64,000 nt of DNA from Apiospora phragmitis (lineage: Eukaryota; Ascomycota; Sordariomycetes; Amphisphaeriales; Apiosporaceae). The notes under the pieces are model-generated. The model saw only the letters and a program-made list of their open reading frames with translations, had not been told where the DNA came from and did no database searches. Made by a program: the position numbers and the translations under genes. The first letter of the stretch is position 1. Each line of letters starts with the position of its first letter. Of the stretch, positions 1 to 12,035 are shown in pieces. Location of the stretch: assembly GCA_038363925.1 (NCBI GenBank), contig JAQQWL010000005.1, forward strand, positions 868,001 to 932,000, given 5' to 3'.

Positions 1-768
1 CTCGTCTTTTATAAACTATATTATAGTTATATCGTATAAGTTTTAAATATAAGGGTTTTCGGGCTATTAAAGAAAAGGTTAAAAATCCTTTTAAAAATAT
101 ACTTAAACGCGGTTTTTAAATTTAAACCTTTATTATCGAAATATATTATTCTAAAAGATAAAAGTATCGCTTAATTACGTTTAAAGCTACCCCTAGTAAT
201 TAATAAAGAATTAACGTTTAATTTCGTCGCCGAATTAACCTTAACGCTTATTATAATACTTTTTAATAATTAGGTATTAAAAAATAATAATCGAAAGCTA
301 GCCGCTATAAACCTTATTTTTAACCTCTTTTTTAAAGACTCTTTACTCGTAAGGCTAGTAAGGCCCTTAACGAATAAATTAATAAAATCGCGAACCTCGA
401 GGCTTAAATTAATTATTTTTAAGCTAAACTTAGTAAGAAAACTATTAAGATACGTTAAAAAGTAAAAATCGTACCGGGATAGCGATTTATTCGTATAGCT
501 AATATATAACGAGCTAAATAAAGGCTAAGGGGTAGGGTTATATTTAAAACCGAATCTATTAACATTAATATATTAAGTAAGCCATAGAATAATATAAAGG
601 GAATAAAAGACGATAGAACGAAAACAAAAGACTATATTATTATTAAGAATATTAAAAAATAGCATATCCTGACTAATTTTAGCTATAGAAATGACTTTGA
701 ATTAAAAGGGTGTGTTTAGTAGGTTTTCTAGTCCGCGAAGGGGTGGTCCGTGGAGGGGTGCTTTAGCT
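1..768 (+). mobile_element. Family-1 TA-inserting DNA transposon, 3' part, RIP-destroyed
   Basis: This is the right-hand part of a DNA transposon cut off by the window start. It aligns along its length with the right part of the element at 3930-9729 and with the reverse complement of 43833-45759. It ends in GGGGTGCTTTAGCT followed by TA, the same terminus and target dinucleotide as those copies. The sequence is almost free of CA and TG and very rich in TA, the signature of RIP, so no transposase reading frame survives. TA target choice and a length near 1.93 kb in the complete copy fit the Tc1/mariner superfamily, perhaps Fot1/pogo-like. That assignment is inferred from structure, not from a readable transposase. 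Confidence 0.75.
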
Positions 769-770
769 TA

Positions 771-1521
771 TCTATCGGGCGACGGAAATTCCTCTCCTAC
801 CTAGTAATTGCTTGGGGGTTGTTGTGGTACAAGTAGTGTTTTGGTGGGTTGGCTGAAGCAAGAGCAAACAGCCACTGGATCCTTAATAGATGCTTATTTG
901 ATACCGTCAGTGGGAAGTGATTTGCCATGTGAAGACGAACCAGAGTTGCACCTACGCTTGTGGGAGCATTGGAGAACTGACAATAATTCACTCAATATCT
1001 TCAAAAGCCCTCTCCATGCCGATTCTTTTCCGTTGCTTCGTGTTCTTTCTCTTTATAGCTGGCTGGCATTTCCAAATCAAATAACTTTCTTGTGATGACT
1101 CCAGGGTCTTGGAGTCGCCGGACATAGAAGATGCTCCCAAAATAGGTAATCGCTGGGCCACTCCCCGGGATATTAGCTCTTCAAACATCATATCTGTTGG
1201 CCCCATATCCACCGCGATTGTCATATCGGCGCTGACTGGCTTTGTCCTATACTTGCAGCAGAGTTATCTTGCCATCCGGTTCCAGGAGGTCAAAGTACGT
1301 ACAAAAACCAAATAAGGTATGGCTATGCTTCTAATCACATATTACATGTATAATATTGACCAAGAGATACAGCAGTGTCAGAACTATATTATGTAGTAGC
1401 CAATTCATGGCTTGTGTTGGTTCGTAGTAAACGTTGAGAAACCAAAGCTACGTAGTAGTGCGCGTGATGTGTTAATCATGGTTATCCCAGCCAATGCTCA
1501 CTCCATTCCCTATCTGCTTAT
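771..1521. other. Intergenic stretch without a supported gene
   Basis: Base composition returns to normal directly after the transposon end at 768. Only short overlapping reading frames occur on both strands, at 808-1095, 1109-1315 and 988-1224, and none has a family I recognise. The minus-strand frame at 988-1224 is the most protein-like. It could be a fragment of a decayed gene upstream of the pseudogene at 1522-3306, but I cannot support that. Confidence 0.4.
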
Positions 1522-3306
1522 TCAAAAGGTGTGTCCAGACAGGTATTTATAGCACTGCTCCAGAGGTTGGATGACGTTTCGAAACATGTCCTTTCTCCAG
1601 GACGCCGAGGAGATGTATTTGTGGCCCTGGAAGCACCAGTCTACTGCTTTCTTGTAGTCCAGTCCGCTGTGCTCCAAGATCTTAGTCCGCCAGCTCTGCG
1701 CCGCCGCCAGGTCGAAGGCCAACTTCTCCATCCCCGTCTTGGCTGTGGGGAAAGAAGCCCTCAGGGGCTGTGCCTCGAGCAGGGACCAGAAGCAGAACTC
1801 CAGAAGGAAGACCCCCAAGAACTCCATGTGCCCAAAGAAATCGCTTGTGGGGGCAGAGCTGTTGCCTGGCCTTGATGAAGCGGACGGCGTCGTCTGCCGT
1901 AGAAGAGAGGAGTACTCGAGGACGAGTTCCGGGCTATAGTAGCGTTCATCTAGTGCGAAGACAATCTCAAGTCAGTGCGCCTTTAGTGACATCCATAGTG
2001 TCTCTAGCAGCTGCATAAAGGAGGATGCCACGGCCAGGGAAATGTGGCAGCGTTGTCGAAGGCTAGAGGGCTATCCCAATTGACTTCGGATCAGGTCTTC
2101 CAAAACAATGGGATAGTTTCCAGATTTGGCCTACCGACCGTCGGCGTTAGTTTTACTCTCTTTTTAGGATAAACGGGATATATTTCAGGAGGAAATGAAG
2201 ACAACTCCTCGAATAAACGGTGCCTCCATCCTCCCTGAAACACTGGGATAACGAGGAATAGCGGGTGCCATCGATATCTTGACAGATGGTATTGCGGGTC
2301 TGAGCGGTGTTAGCCGGCTAGCCCGTGGCCACTCAAGCATAGAAAGAACATACCGAAGAGTTTGACCAGTTACCGAAGTTTTACGTTTCAGTACGGACTT
2401 CCTTGGCTGGCTTTTAGTTTGTGGGCCAGGTCGATGAACAGTCATGTTCTCGAAGGCGTATAGAAGACTCTCTCCCTTGGATATCTGAAGGTACCAAGTG
2501 TCGCATAGTTCTCGCTGGGTCCTTGTCCAGGCCATCTTGAACTCCGGTGTGTCTTAGGCCCGATGAATCAAAAATACACGAACTGTGTGGTCTGCTTGGG
2601 AGTCGCATGCACAATTCCAGTGGCTCGACAGTGCAATGTAGAACCGTGTTGCTCGAATTCAAGAAGAGCAGAGCTTGTCGTCGACGATCGCATGTTCTCT
2701 GTCAGCGACAAGGCGTGTATCCTCGTCACTAGTCCTGAGGAGCTTCTCGAGTTTGCTATTGTATGTGTCTAACTCCTCGAGTAGTCGCTGTCGGTCTTTG
2801 GCGCTGTTCGCAAACCGGATTCTGTACTTCTAGTATCCCCACCATTCCGAGTCAAGAACCTTCCTATTGAGACCCCGGAGTGTCCATGAGTCTTTGGGTT
2901 TCCCCAAGTGATCTTGCACCTCGTTTGAGTCCACCGCCAGTATATCCTTCAGTGCTTCCATTGTCTGCTCCAGTCTCTTGACGTACTCGAGATAAAGCTG
3001 ATACGTGCCCTGCAGTCGGTCCTCAAGCAGATGGTCAACGTTAGGGTCTTTCCAAGCCGGATCATTTGGGTTTGCTAATAGTGTAGCGACCTCTTTATTG
3101 TCCATATCTAATGGCAGTAATAACTGGCGCATATTCTTCTTGAACAGTAGTGCCTGGAGTTCGAGTTCTCCTTTGCACTTCAGATACTCCACCTGGATCT
3201 TCTTCCAATAGCTCAATCGTTTGGCAGCATCTCCGTAGTGTTTCAAGAGCTCTAGGACAATGGGAATAGCGCCAAGCACCACCCCAGCAACCTCGAAGCC
3301 TGACAT
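1522..3306 (-). pseudogene. DUF7580-type fungal protein, pseudogene with many stops in one frame
   Basis: Translation from the ATG at 3306 opens with MSGFEVAGVVLG and a helical segment containing YLKCKGELELQALLF. This is the typical N-terminus of the large fungal DUF7580 family, often associated with HET/STAND-type gene repertoires. The same frame continues through recognisable family blocks (KYRIRFANSAKDRQRLLEEL, a DERYYSPELVLEY block near 1930, VFLLEFCFW near 1810) down to the stop at 1522. The frame never shifts but is broken by repeated stops, for example TAG at 2830-2832, TGA at 2659-2661 and TAA at 2554-2556, with more near 2185-2070 and 1970. Several sit where the family has Gln or Trp, so single C:G to T:A transitions explain them. 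No obvious intron was needed. Function of the family is not established, and this copy is almost certainly dead. Confidence 0.8.
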
Positions 3307-4713
3307 GGCAATGTGCGAGTCGGCGATTGTGAAACTTGGTGACTAGCAATGTTGTCCTCTAAGAAGGAGTATCTTGTTGTTTCGAGTGAGGTACATCGAG
3401 GTTGAAGGAGGTAAATGCCGAAGGATGAAGAGCAGGGTTCTCGACATTTGAGCAGTATCATTGAGATTGATAAGTACCTACTTACCCAATCAGCCTATAT
3501 CATGTCGGTCTAACATAAGCCCGACTGGGAGGTAACCCCGCGGGAGAAGATATTACCCGGGATCGGCAGAGCCTTCTCTTCTCTCTCCTCATTGTCAATT
3601 GCAAGGTCACTGCAGTGCTCGCATCCTAATCATCCTGCTACCAGCTATTCCGTTGCCAGCCAGCTATTCACGTGCGAGCCTGTCTAAATGCCAAGGTTAC
3701 GAGCATGCATATCATAATCTTACTGGATTAACTCTATAGACTACGCACTTCATATACGTTGGAGTAGCCACGATGGCGAGCCTACCTTTATCGATCTCTG
3801 AGCGCTGTCGTACCATCAAACAGACACTGGCGGATTTGGAGAACGCGAGCGATGTGAGCGAGCCTTTTCTTCCTCTTTGTTTTCCTCTCGTCTATTTGCT
3901 TCTCCTCTCTCTTCCTCTCCCCTAGTAAGCTAAAGCACCCCCTCACGGGCCACCCCGTTACGGGCCACCGCGTTTTACCCCACGAACGCGTCTTTTCACC
4001 GTACATCCTAACTAGAAAACTTTTTAATTTAATTATTACTTTTTATTTTATAAAGTTATTATTACCTTTATTTTTTGTTTATTTTTTTTATAACGATATT
4101 TTCGTTTAATATTTAAAAGCGTGTATAAGCTGCCGTACGTAACGTAAAGCTCGGAATAATTATTCGCGAATTCGCCTATAAATAGTTAGCCCCTTAATTA
4201 TATATTTAACGCCGTCTCGCCGGTATACCTATTAAAAGTGAGTTTAATAAAAATTAATAAGTTTTGTTATTATTTTTAAAAAACGAATTAATATATTAAG
4301 CCGTTAATTAAGCTAGGATAAGCTTCGTCTTAATATTAATTAAGTTTAAGTTTATAGCTTAGTGAATATTAAATACTTTCGAGGCCTTTTATATTTTAAG
4401 ATAATAATAGTATACTTGTTTTTTAATTAAAAACGAATCCGTTAAAACCGTAAGGTTAAAAATAATTAATTATAGCCGGATTAATAAAGTTATAATAATA
4501 AATATTAACGTTTTTTTTATTAAATTTAATACCTCGAAACTAGTTAATATCTTTTTTAAACGCTTTTATAATATTAACGAAATAAGTATCGGTTAAGGCG
4601 TTAACGGTAATTATTAGGTAATTACTAAAGCTATTAATTATTTAACTTTTTAAAAAAACGTCGAGAAAGGGGAATAGATTACTACCTTAAAATGTGTAGG
4701 CTATAATAGGGTA

Positions 4714-6648
4714 AGCACCCTAACCACTTAGCAGTCCTATCACGTAAGCAGCTACTTAAATTAATTACCGATAAGCGAAGCCCTTTAACCCCCTTTTCGT
4801 ATATAAATCTATATTTAACCCGCTTATTAATAATTAAAAGATATTATTAGAATCGTTACTTCTCGTACTTTTTAGCTATACCTATTTTAACCCCCGAATC
4901 TGCTATTTAGCGTGCTATTTTAGCCGTATAAGCTGGCGAATCGGAACGTGTAATTTCTAAGAAACTTAAGGTACCCCGAACCACTTTACGGGATAGAATT
5001 AGGGGTAAACCGACTCGGACCGAGTTTAAAGAGTCCGCTAAGACCCTCTTTTTTACCTAGGAGGAATATTTTAAAACCTGGGCTATCCAACAAGCGTAGT
5101 TAAGCCTTACCCTTAAGTATAACATATTCCGGCTATTCGTTACCCGGCTATTTAAAACGGACTAGCCCGCCTTACCCTTTAAAATTTATTAAGTAAAAAG
5201 ATTTATTACCCGTTATTTTAAGCTTAAAACTATATTAATTACGACGATAAATTTCCGGCGCTTTTATTATATATTCGAAAAAAATATTTAGCTTTTTTTT
5301 TAATTTTAAATTAAAATTTTATTAAAAATATTCCCCCTTAATTTATTTATAATATAAATAAGATTAATAATATTATAAGTTTAAGTAATAATTATTATAT
5401 AATTAACTAGGCCGAATTAATTAGAACTTTTATTTAAAATACCGCTTATCGCGAGTAAGCGACCGCCGTAAAGTTTATAAATATAAATAATATTATTTTA
5501 CCCTTTTTAATTATTTTTAAAAACGTAAGCGTATAATATTAATAGTTTTTAAATCGCGATAATAATTTTTATAACTTACGGATAAATATTAAGGATTAAT
5601 TATTCGTTTATTTATTTAAAAAATAAATTAATAATAAATTAGTAATAATATAGTTACGAAATATTTACTTATTACGGACGAAACCGGAGGACCCGGAATA
5701 ATAACGGTTATTTATTTTAAACGGTTACGGTCATTATATATAAAATTATTTTATAATTAAATATATAATTAATAAAATTTAATTATTATATTTCTAAGTA
5801 TATACTTCTTACGTATTATAGTTTTTAAATTTAGGTCCGTTTTTTATATTAAAATAAAAAGTTTAAAATTATTTAACCCTTTATTATTAATTAATATTTA
5901 ATATAAATATAAGTAAGACTAACTTTATTTAAGCGTGGTATAAGGCCCGGGAGTTAGCTTTTAAATTTAAAGTAATAATTAACGGGTGGCAGGCTACCGG
6001 AATTTATTTACAAGATATTTCTAAGTTTTTGAACTCTTAGCTACGTAGATACGAGTAAGGCCGTAATTAAAAAGTAATCCCTTCACGTTTTAAATAATTT
6101 AACGATTAATAGACCCTTATTTAAGAAGCGCCTATATCTATTAGCTCCCGGTATATATATTAAATCGAAGCCTTGGCCCGGAATAAGGATATCTAGCTTA
6201 ATAATACTTATAAGAGGCTATTATTTCGTAAACTAAAAAAAAGGCTCGACTTTTTAAACGCTTAATTAATTAGATTAAAATAAGAGAGGGACCGTTTATA
6301 GGCCGAATTAAATAAAGCACGTAAGTTTAAAACCCGTCGAGTAATTAAAAACTTTAATCGAGCTTTTATTATAATATAAGATATAATAGTAATTAAAGAT
6401 AGAATAATAAATTAATAATATAACCCTTAAAATAAATCGGGTAAAAATAAGGCGATTTAAGTTATTAGTTTAAATTCGAAAAGCGATTTTAATATTACTA
6501 GTTATATTAAAATTAAAATTCGATAAAGTTATAATTTTATAATTTTTTTTAAATAGTTATTAATAAAATAAACTTAGGTTACAATATTATATAGTGTTAA
6601 ATTTAGGTGGCTGCTTATGTGGTAGGACGGTTAAATGGTTAAGGTACT
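4714..6648. mobile_element. Family-2 TA-inserting DNA transposon nested in family-1 element
   Basis: The element starts AGCACCCTAACCACTTAGC and ends with a diverged inverted copy finishing AAGGTACT, giving imperfect inverted ends of about 45 bp. TA flanks both sides (4712-4713, 6649-6650). The related copy at 43833-45759 shows the undisturbed target in reverse complement around 44985: the sequence reads straight through a single TA where this element is inserted. At 1935 bp it has the size of a compact Tc1/mariner-type element. It is RIP-mutated with no open frame, and I see only this copy in the window. Confidence 0.8.
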
Positions 6649-7253
6649 TACCCCTCCCGCCGCTAGTTATTTTCAAGGGGGCCGACGTCTAAAGCTAGTG
6701 GTTTCTAGACTAAGACGGCCATCTTTAAGATAACTAGCGGTTTAGAGCGTCGCTTAAAAAATGGACTAGTAATATTATAGCTTTAAATTAAATCTAAAAC
6801 ATCTTTATCTCTTATATACGGTCTCGCTATAGTAATAAATAAGTCGTCCTAATTTATAATAACTATAAATCGCATATAAATAATAATTTTTTATAGCTCT
6901 ATTTTTTAAATAAAATATAACTAATCTTTTATAAGTTATATTATAATTATATAATATAAGTTTTAAATATAAGAGTTTTTAGCTTATTAAAAAGAAAATT
7001 AAGGATTATTTTAAAAAAGTATTTAAATACGGTTTTTAAATTAAAGCTTATAAATATAAATATATTAAAAATATACTACTAGATTAAAATTAACGTATTA
7101 ATTTCTTTTATAATTAAAAACGCTTAAAAAACGGCTAAAATTTATCCGCGGGATCGCTCGAAGCCGTTATTATTAAAATACGTTATCTTAAAAGATATAA
7201 AGGTTACCTGGGTATATTTAAAGTTATTAGAAATAATTAAAAAAGAATTAATA

Positions 7254-9174
7254 AGCTAGCTAACGGTGCTACGATCACCTTATATAACGGCGACCCTAAA
7301 AACTAATAATAATACTATATAATAATAATATGAATAATTTAATTAAAAATTAATATAAAATTTTAAAAATACCGTTTTAGTCTCGAAACGCTTCTATAAC
7401 ACTCTTAATTTTAAATTTAGAGTTAGATTTAATTATAACGGCTTCCGGCGCTAACGATAGAGAAGTAATAGCCTAGGGTTCTAATATAACGCTATTTATT
7501 TCCCTTTTAATTATTATAATATCTCGTATACGCGTAAACTTTTAATTAAGGTTAAGTATTACTCTTTTCTTCTTTTTACCTCTTTCTTTTTTTAAATTAC
7601 TTTTTAAAACTAACTTCTCGTACTCTAATTAGCCGATCTAGCCGTTTAAAATATCTAGACTTTTTTAAAACTTCCGGAATAAAACCCGGCGCGTCGCGCT
7701 ATCGAAAATAGTATTATTACTATTAAACGTATCCGCCAACTCTTTAATCTAGCGGCTAATCGTAAATATTAATAACGCTATAAAGGAGAATTATTTATCG
7801 GAAACGTCGAGGGGAGGTTTAAATAGTTCTATTTTTACTTAGTTTTTTATTTTCCGGTTCCGGCTATTAAAAAGCTTATTAATATTACGAAGAAATATAT
7901 TAATTATAGCCTAACTACTAGTTATTATATACGGCCGAAAAGTAAATTTTTTAATTAATTTATAATACCGGAGGAAGTTTTTCTTACTTATATTTATATT
8001 ATTAAACCCTATATAATATAAGGTTATTTTTAATAATAAGTATCTTTTAATATATTAAAAGAATTAAAATTTAAGGGTTATAATAAGTACGATAAGTATA
8101 CCGGAAAGAAGAGAAGCTATATCTTATATTTTAAACACGTTATAATAAAATCTTCGCTTACGTAACTAGCGTAACTATCTAAAATAATAAGCCGCCACTA
8201 ATTCTCGTTTTTAAGTTTTATATAAAGGATAAAGACCTTATTTAACCACATTAAAGCCAGCTCTTTATTAGTCTAGCCTTTAAAGGATACCGTAAAAACC
8301 TAATTTTTTATAACATCCGTTAGCGAGTCCTCTTCTTCTAAAAATTATTACTACTAGACCTATTAACCTTTAAATATAATAAAAGGAGGCAAGGCTCGGC
8401 TTAAAGCGTTATTACATTTAACCGTAGAAGCTTATTCTCGGTTAAAGGAGTTTATAACTAGTATTCTTTTTATTTTAATAAGTTTAATAATTATTATATT
8501 TATTTTATAACCGAACTAATTACCGATCTCGTTGATATTAAACCGAAACTCCGGAAGGGATTGATTTTAGAATAAGATTATAAAGCCGCTCGAAAAACTC
8601 GATAATTTTTTTTACGAAAGTTACGTTAAGCCTTAAGAAATCTATCCTTTTAAAAAAAGTAGTATTAATGGATAAATAGCGAGTAATAAATTTTTTAACT
8701 TAATACTTATTGAGTATTATATTAATTTCGTTAATTTAAAAAATCCGTTAAACTAATATTTAAAAAATAACGTACGTTAATAAATAGCCTAAATTATATT
8801 ATATAAAGTATTAAATTACGATCTAAAACTTTTCCGCTATTATTAAAGTTTAGAAAGACTTATTCCGTTATTTTATAGTTTTACGGCCGTGAATCTAAGC
8901 CCTTAGAATTATTTTAAAGATATTATACTTCTCGGCGGCTTATTTTATTAACGAGCTATTTATAACATCTTAAATCGGGCGTTATAATACTAACTCGTTA
9001 AGTTTACGGCCTATCGAAAAAAGGAAAAGAAAAAGAAAGACGATAATATTATTTAATTAATTATAAATTAAAAGCTAACTATTTTATATACTAATTTATA
9101 TATAATACTATCAGGGGTTATCTAAATTTAGGGGTCGCCATTATATAGGGTGACCGTAGCACCGTCAGCTGGCT
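7254..9174. mobile_element. Family-3 TA-inserting DNA transposon nested in family-1 element
   Basis: The element starts AGCTAGCTAACGGTGCTACG and ends with the inverted match CGTAGCACCGTCAGCTGGCT. The inverted ends are about 48 bp and TA flanks both sides (7252-7253, 9175-9176). A second copy occupies 27741-29603. The family-1 copy at 43833-45759 retains the empty site near 44392 as a single TA. Heavy RIP mutation leaves no transposase frame. Compared with the second copy, this one keeps about 58 extra bases around 8158-8213. Confidence 0.85.
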
Positions 9175-11436
9175 TACTTAATTTCTTCGCCGAATTAATT
9201 TTAATACTTATTAAAATACCCTTTAATAGCTAAGAATTACGGAATAATAGTCGGAAATTAGCTATTATAAACTTTATTTTTAAAATACCTTTTTAACAGC
9301 TCTTTATTACGAAGGCTAATAAGTCCTTAAATTAAAGCGCTAATAGAATCGCGTATCTCGAAACTTCGGTCGATTATTTTTAAACTAAACTCGATAAAAA
9401 AACTACGAAAATATATTAAAAAGTAAGAATCGTACCGAGATAACGATTTATTCGTATAACTAATATACGCCGGGCTAAACGGAGGCTAAAGGGTAAAGTC
9501 GTATATAAAGACGAAGCTAGCGACATCGAAGTATTAGGAGGGCCTCGTAACGCTATAAAAGCTATAAAAGATAATAGCACGGAGGCGGAAAACTGTATTA
9601 TTATTAAAAACAACGAAAGATAGTGTATTTATATTAATTCTAGCCGTAGAAATAGCTTTAATTACAAAGGTAAGGGTGGCTTAGTAAAGTAGCCCGTGAG
9701 AGGGTGGCCCGTAAGGGGGTGCTTTAGCTTATAACCAAGTAGAGACAACGGACTCACAAGAAGCAGGTCGATGCGGCGAGAAGAACAGCTGATTTGGTTG
9801 CCCGTTTCGAACTATGGGCCGGCAAACTGGGTGCTTTCCATCAACCAAGTCGAAGGCTGTCATTGGACGCTCGTGTGGCGCAGTCCCCAGAGATTCGAGA
9901 CGAGATTGTATGGCATTTCCAGGAGATCAATCAGGCCTCGTCTGAGCGTAAGCATACCTAGCGAGCCTTTCCATTACCAGTCATCACGTTACTAGATATC
10001 CCATCGCTAGCCTGTCGCCTAGAAACAAGGTCTGGCAATTTTATAGCTTTTCGCTATGTTCTAGTACAAAACATATTTCAGTTTTTGAGCTTTCAATCGG
10101 ATTATTGCTCAAACTTCGATAACTAACGTCGGCTTCGTTTAGTGAAAACAGGAATCGAAACAACACCACCAGGAGAAGCTGATCGGAAATCTCCTGTCGA
10201 TGAGTGTGGCGTCTTGATTGAGGTAATCTCTCAGTCACTGGCCTTCCTGTTCCGCCTTGCGGTTCTGGTGAAGGCGCCTGGATCTGATAATCGCTGGAAT
10301 CGAGCTATGCAACGAACGGATCCCTTGCCTGATCACTTTGACTATGGCCATATTATATCCAAATACTGATATATGGAAACTGACAACGGGGGGCAACTGG
10401 CGAAGCGCGTTGCACAAGCCAACGTTCAGCGACGGCAGTTTATACAGTACTGCCGAGACCACACAGCACATCTCAGTACAGAGGCAGGGCCATCCGATGA
10501 TAGAGCAACCGAGACCGTTTCTAGCAAGGCCACTACACTGCCTCCAGCAATGGAGCTGGATGCTCTTACTGCGGAAGAGTTTGATGACGACATGGATTCT
10601 CTCATGACGGCATCTACTACCTTTGACAATAACACGAAATTGAAGCTCCCACCTCTGAACAGATTATCTCCTGACGGCGAAGCATTTCAGTGTCCTATAT
10701 GTTCCACTATCAAGCAATTTGATCGCGAAAAGGCTTGGAGAGCCCATGCGTATCAGGACCTGAGAGCTTACTCCTGTACGATTGGGGGCAAGGACTGTGC
10801 AACTACTATGTTTGGGGATAGGAAAAAGCTGGTTCGACCACGAGATCACGCAGCACCGCTCTCACTTTACCTGCACTTTGTGCAACCAGCAATTCCAAGA
10901 CAAAACCGACACGATGATGCACATCAGAAACTCTCATGGAATACAGCTGCTCGATCAGCTATCAATGCTGGCAGACTCAGGACGGACTGTTCCAACTCAC
11001 TTCAAGGCCTTCGACTGCCCGTTCTGTGACTGGCCTCTTGAGCGTGGCCGAAAGAGAGCGACGACGGATGACGATCACGCTTCCATAATTGAAAATGTCA
11101 GTCGTGTGGAGTTCAAACGGCATGTCGCCATGCATCTGGGGCAACTTGCGCTCTTTGTTGCCCCCTTACCTGACGGTGCAGAGAATGATGACCTCAGTAG
11201 CAATGCTAGGGAAAGCTTGGCATCTGAGCGGTCCAGTCATTCCATGACACTCAACTCCCCACAAGGCTGCCACGGAAGAGAAGAACATCACTGTGCCTAA
11301 ATCAGGGTCTCCGCCGTCACACTTGCGGCAATCTAGTGATTTGGAAAGCAACGATGCACGTCAGGCGGAAAATGATGCTTACAGGAAGGATCTGGAAGCG
11401 CCAAAGACAAAGGCTGAATCAATAGAACCGACAAGG

Positions 11437-12035
11437 GTAAGGGGATGGCACTAGTGCGCTTCAAAAATGGCATGGACAGGAAATATTCCTTCTCCTTTCA
11501 TATATGTTGGACTTAGGTCGTGGTGATCATTGAATCAAACTTTATACACATGAGCCAGCAATTGCATTGGGCATAGAAAGCCTGATCAGACAAGCATTTC
11601 TGCATGTCAACGCTCTCAAATCGGATGTTCAAGCTGGCCATTCTGTCCTCCCAGAACCCGATGGCCATTTCAACGAGGTAATACTGGAAAGCAACTAGCT
11701 AATTATAGCAAGGGAAAACACGAAGCAATAGGAGGAGCAGACACTTAAGGCGCCAGGTCAGATAGCGAATGGATCAGCATCAATCTTCCAACATTCTTAC
11801 AAACGCATGTGGCAGAGGTAAGTATGTAATTGGATAAGGGGCTCACGATAAGCACTTGATCACAACCAGTCGTCATAATTGGCTCAAGTTAGTCCAAGCC
11901 CGGTTCATCCCAAGCAAGCCCCACATTAGTCAGCACTATGAACCATGTACAGTGGCGTAAATGCTCCAATGAATTGGCCCCCGGGTCAAGGCACGGGCAC
12001 ACCGGATGTATCCCAACCTTCGACGCGTCGCCTAA
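11437..12035. other. Stretch without a supported gene
   Basis: This follows a plausible splice donor at 11437 that would end the last visible exon of the acuF-like pseudogene. The sequence up to 12035 has normal composition, no long frame and no domain I recognise. It may include 3' exons of that pseudogene that are too short or decayed to identify. Confidence 0.35.

Larger units (their letters stand above)
3930..9729 (+). mobile_element. Family-1 DNA transposon carrying two nested transposons
   Basis: The element begins AGCTAAAGCACCCCC and ends with the inverted copy GGGGGTGCTTTAGCT. It is flanked by TA at 3928-3929 and 9730-9731. The inverted ends hold two copies of ACGGGCCACC. Total span is 5.8 kb, but removing the two internal insertions (4714-6648 and 7254-9174, each with a duplicated TA) leaves about 1.94 kb, matching the uninterrupted copy at 43833-45759. 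RIP has erased coding potential: CA and TG are almost absent. The insertion lies in intron 1 of the acuF-like gene. Confidence 0.85.
3773..11436 (+). pseudogene. AcuF-like C2H2 zinc-finger gene split by a transposon in intron 1
   Basis: Exon 1 (3773-3853) encodes MASLPLSISERCRTIKQTL and ends at a GTGAGC donor. Exon 2 (9743-9947) resumes in phase with a FELWAGKLGAFHQPS block, and exon 3 starts at 10143. These blocks match the fungal family annotated as oxidoreductase acuF-like C2H2-type zinc-finger proteins. Exon 3 carries an RRQFIQYCRDH segment and Cys/His finger pairs (FQCPIC, FTCTLCNQQF, FDCPFCDWPL). A complete family-1 transposon at 3930-9729 sits inside intron 1, between the pyrimidine tract and the acceptor. 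Further damage: an in-frame TGA at 10367-10369, a one-base gain in an A run at 10823-10827 that shifts the frame in the MFGDRK-SWFDHE block, and a probable shift in a C run near 11257. The tail frame runs to a GTAAGG donor at 11437 and the true end is unclear. The gene is very probably non-functional. Confidence 0.8.
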
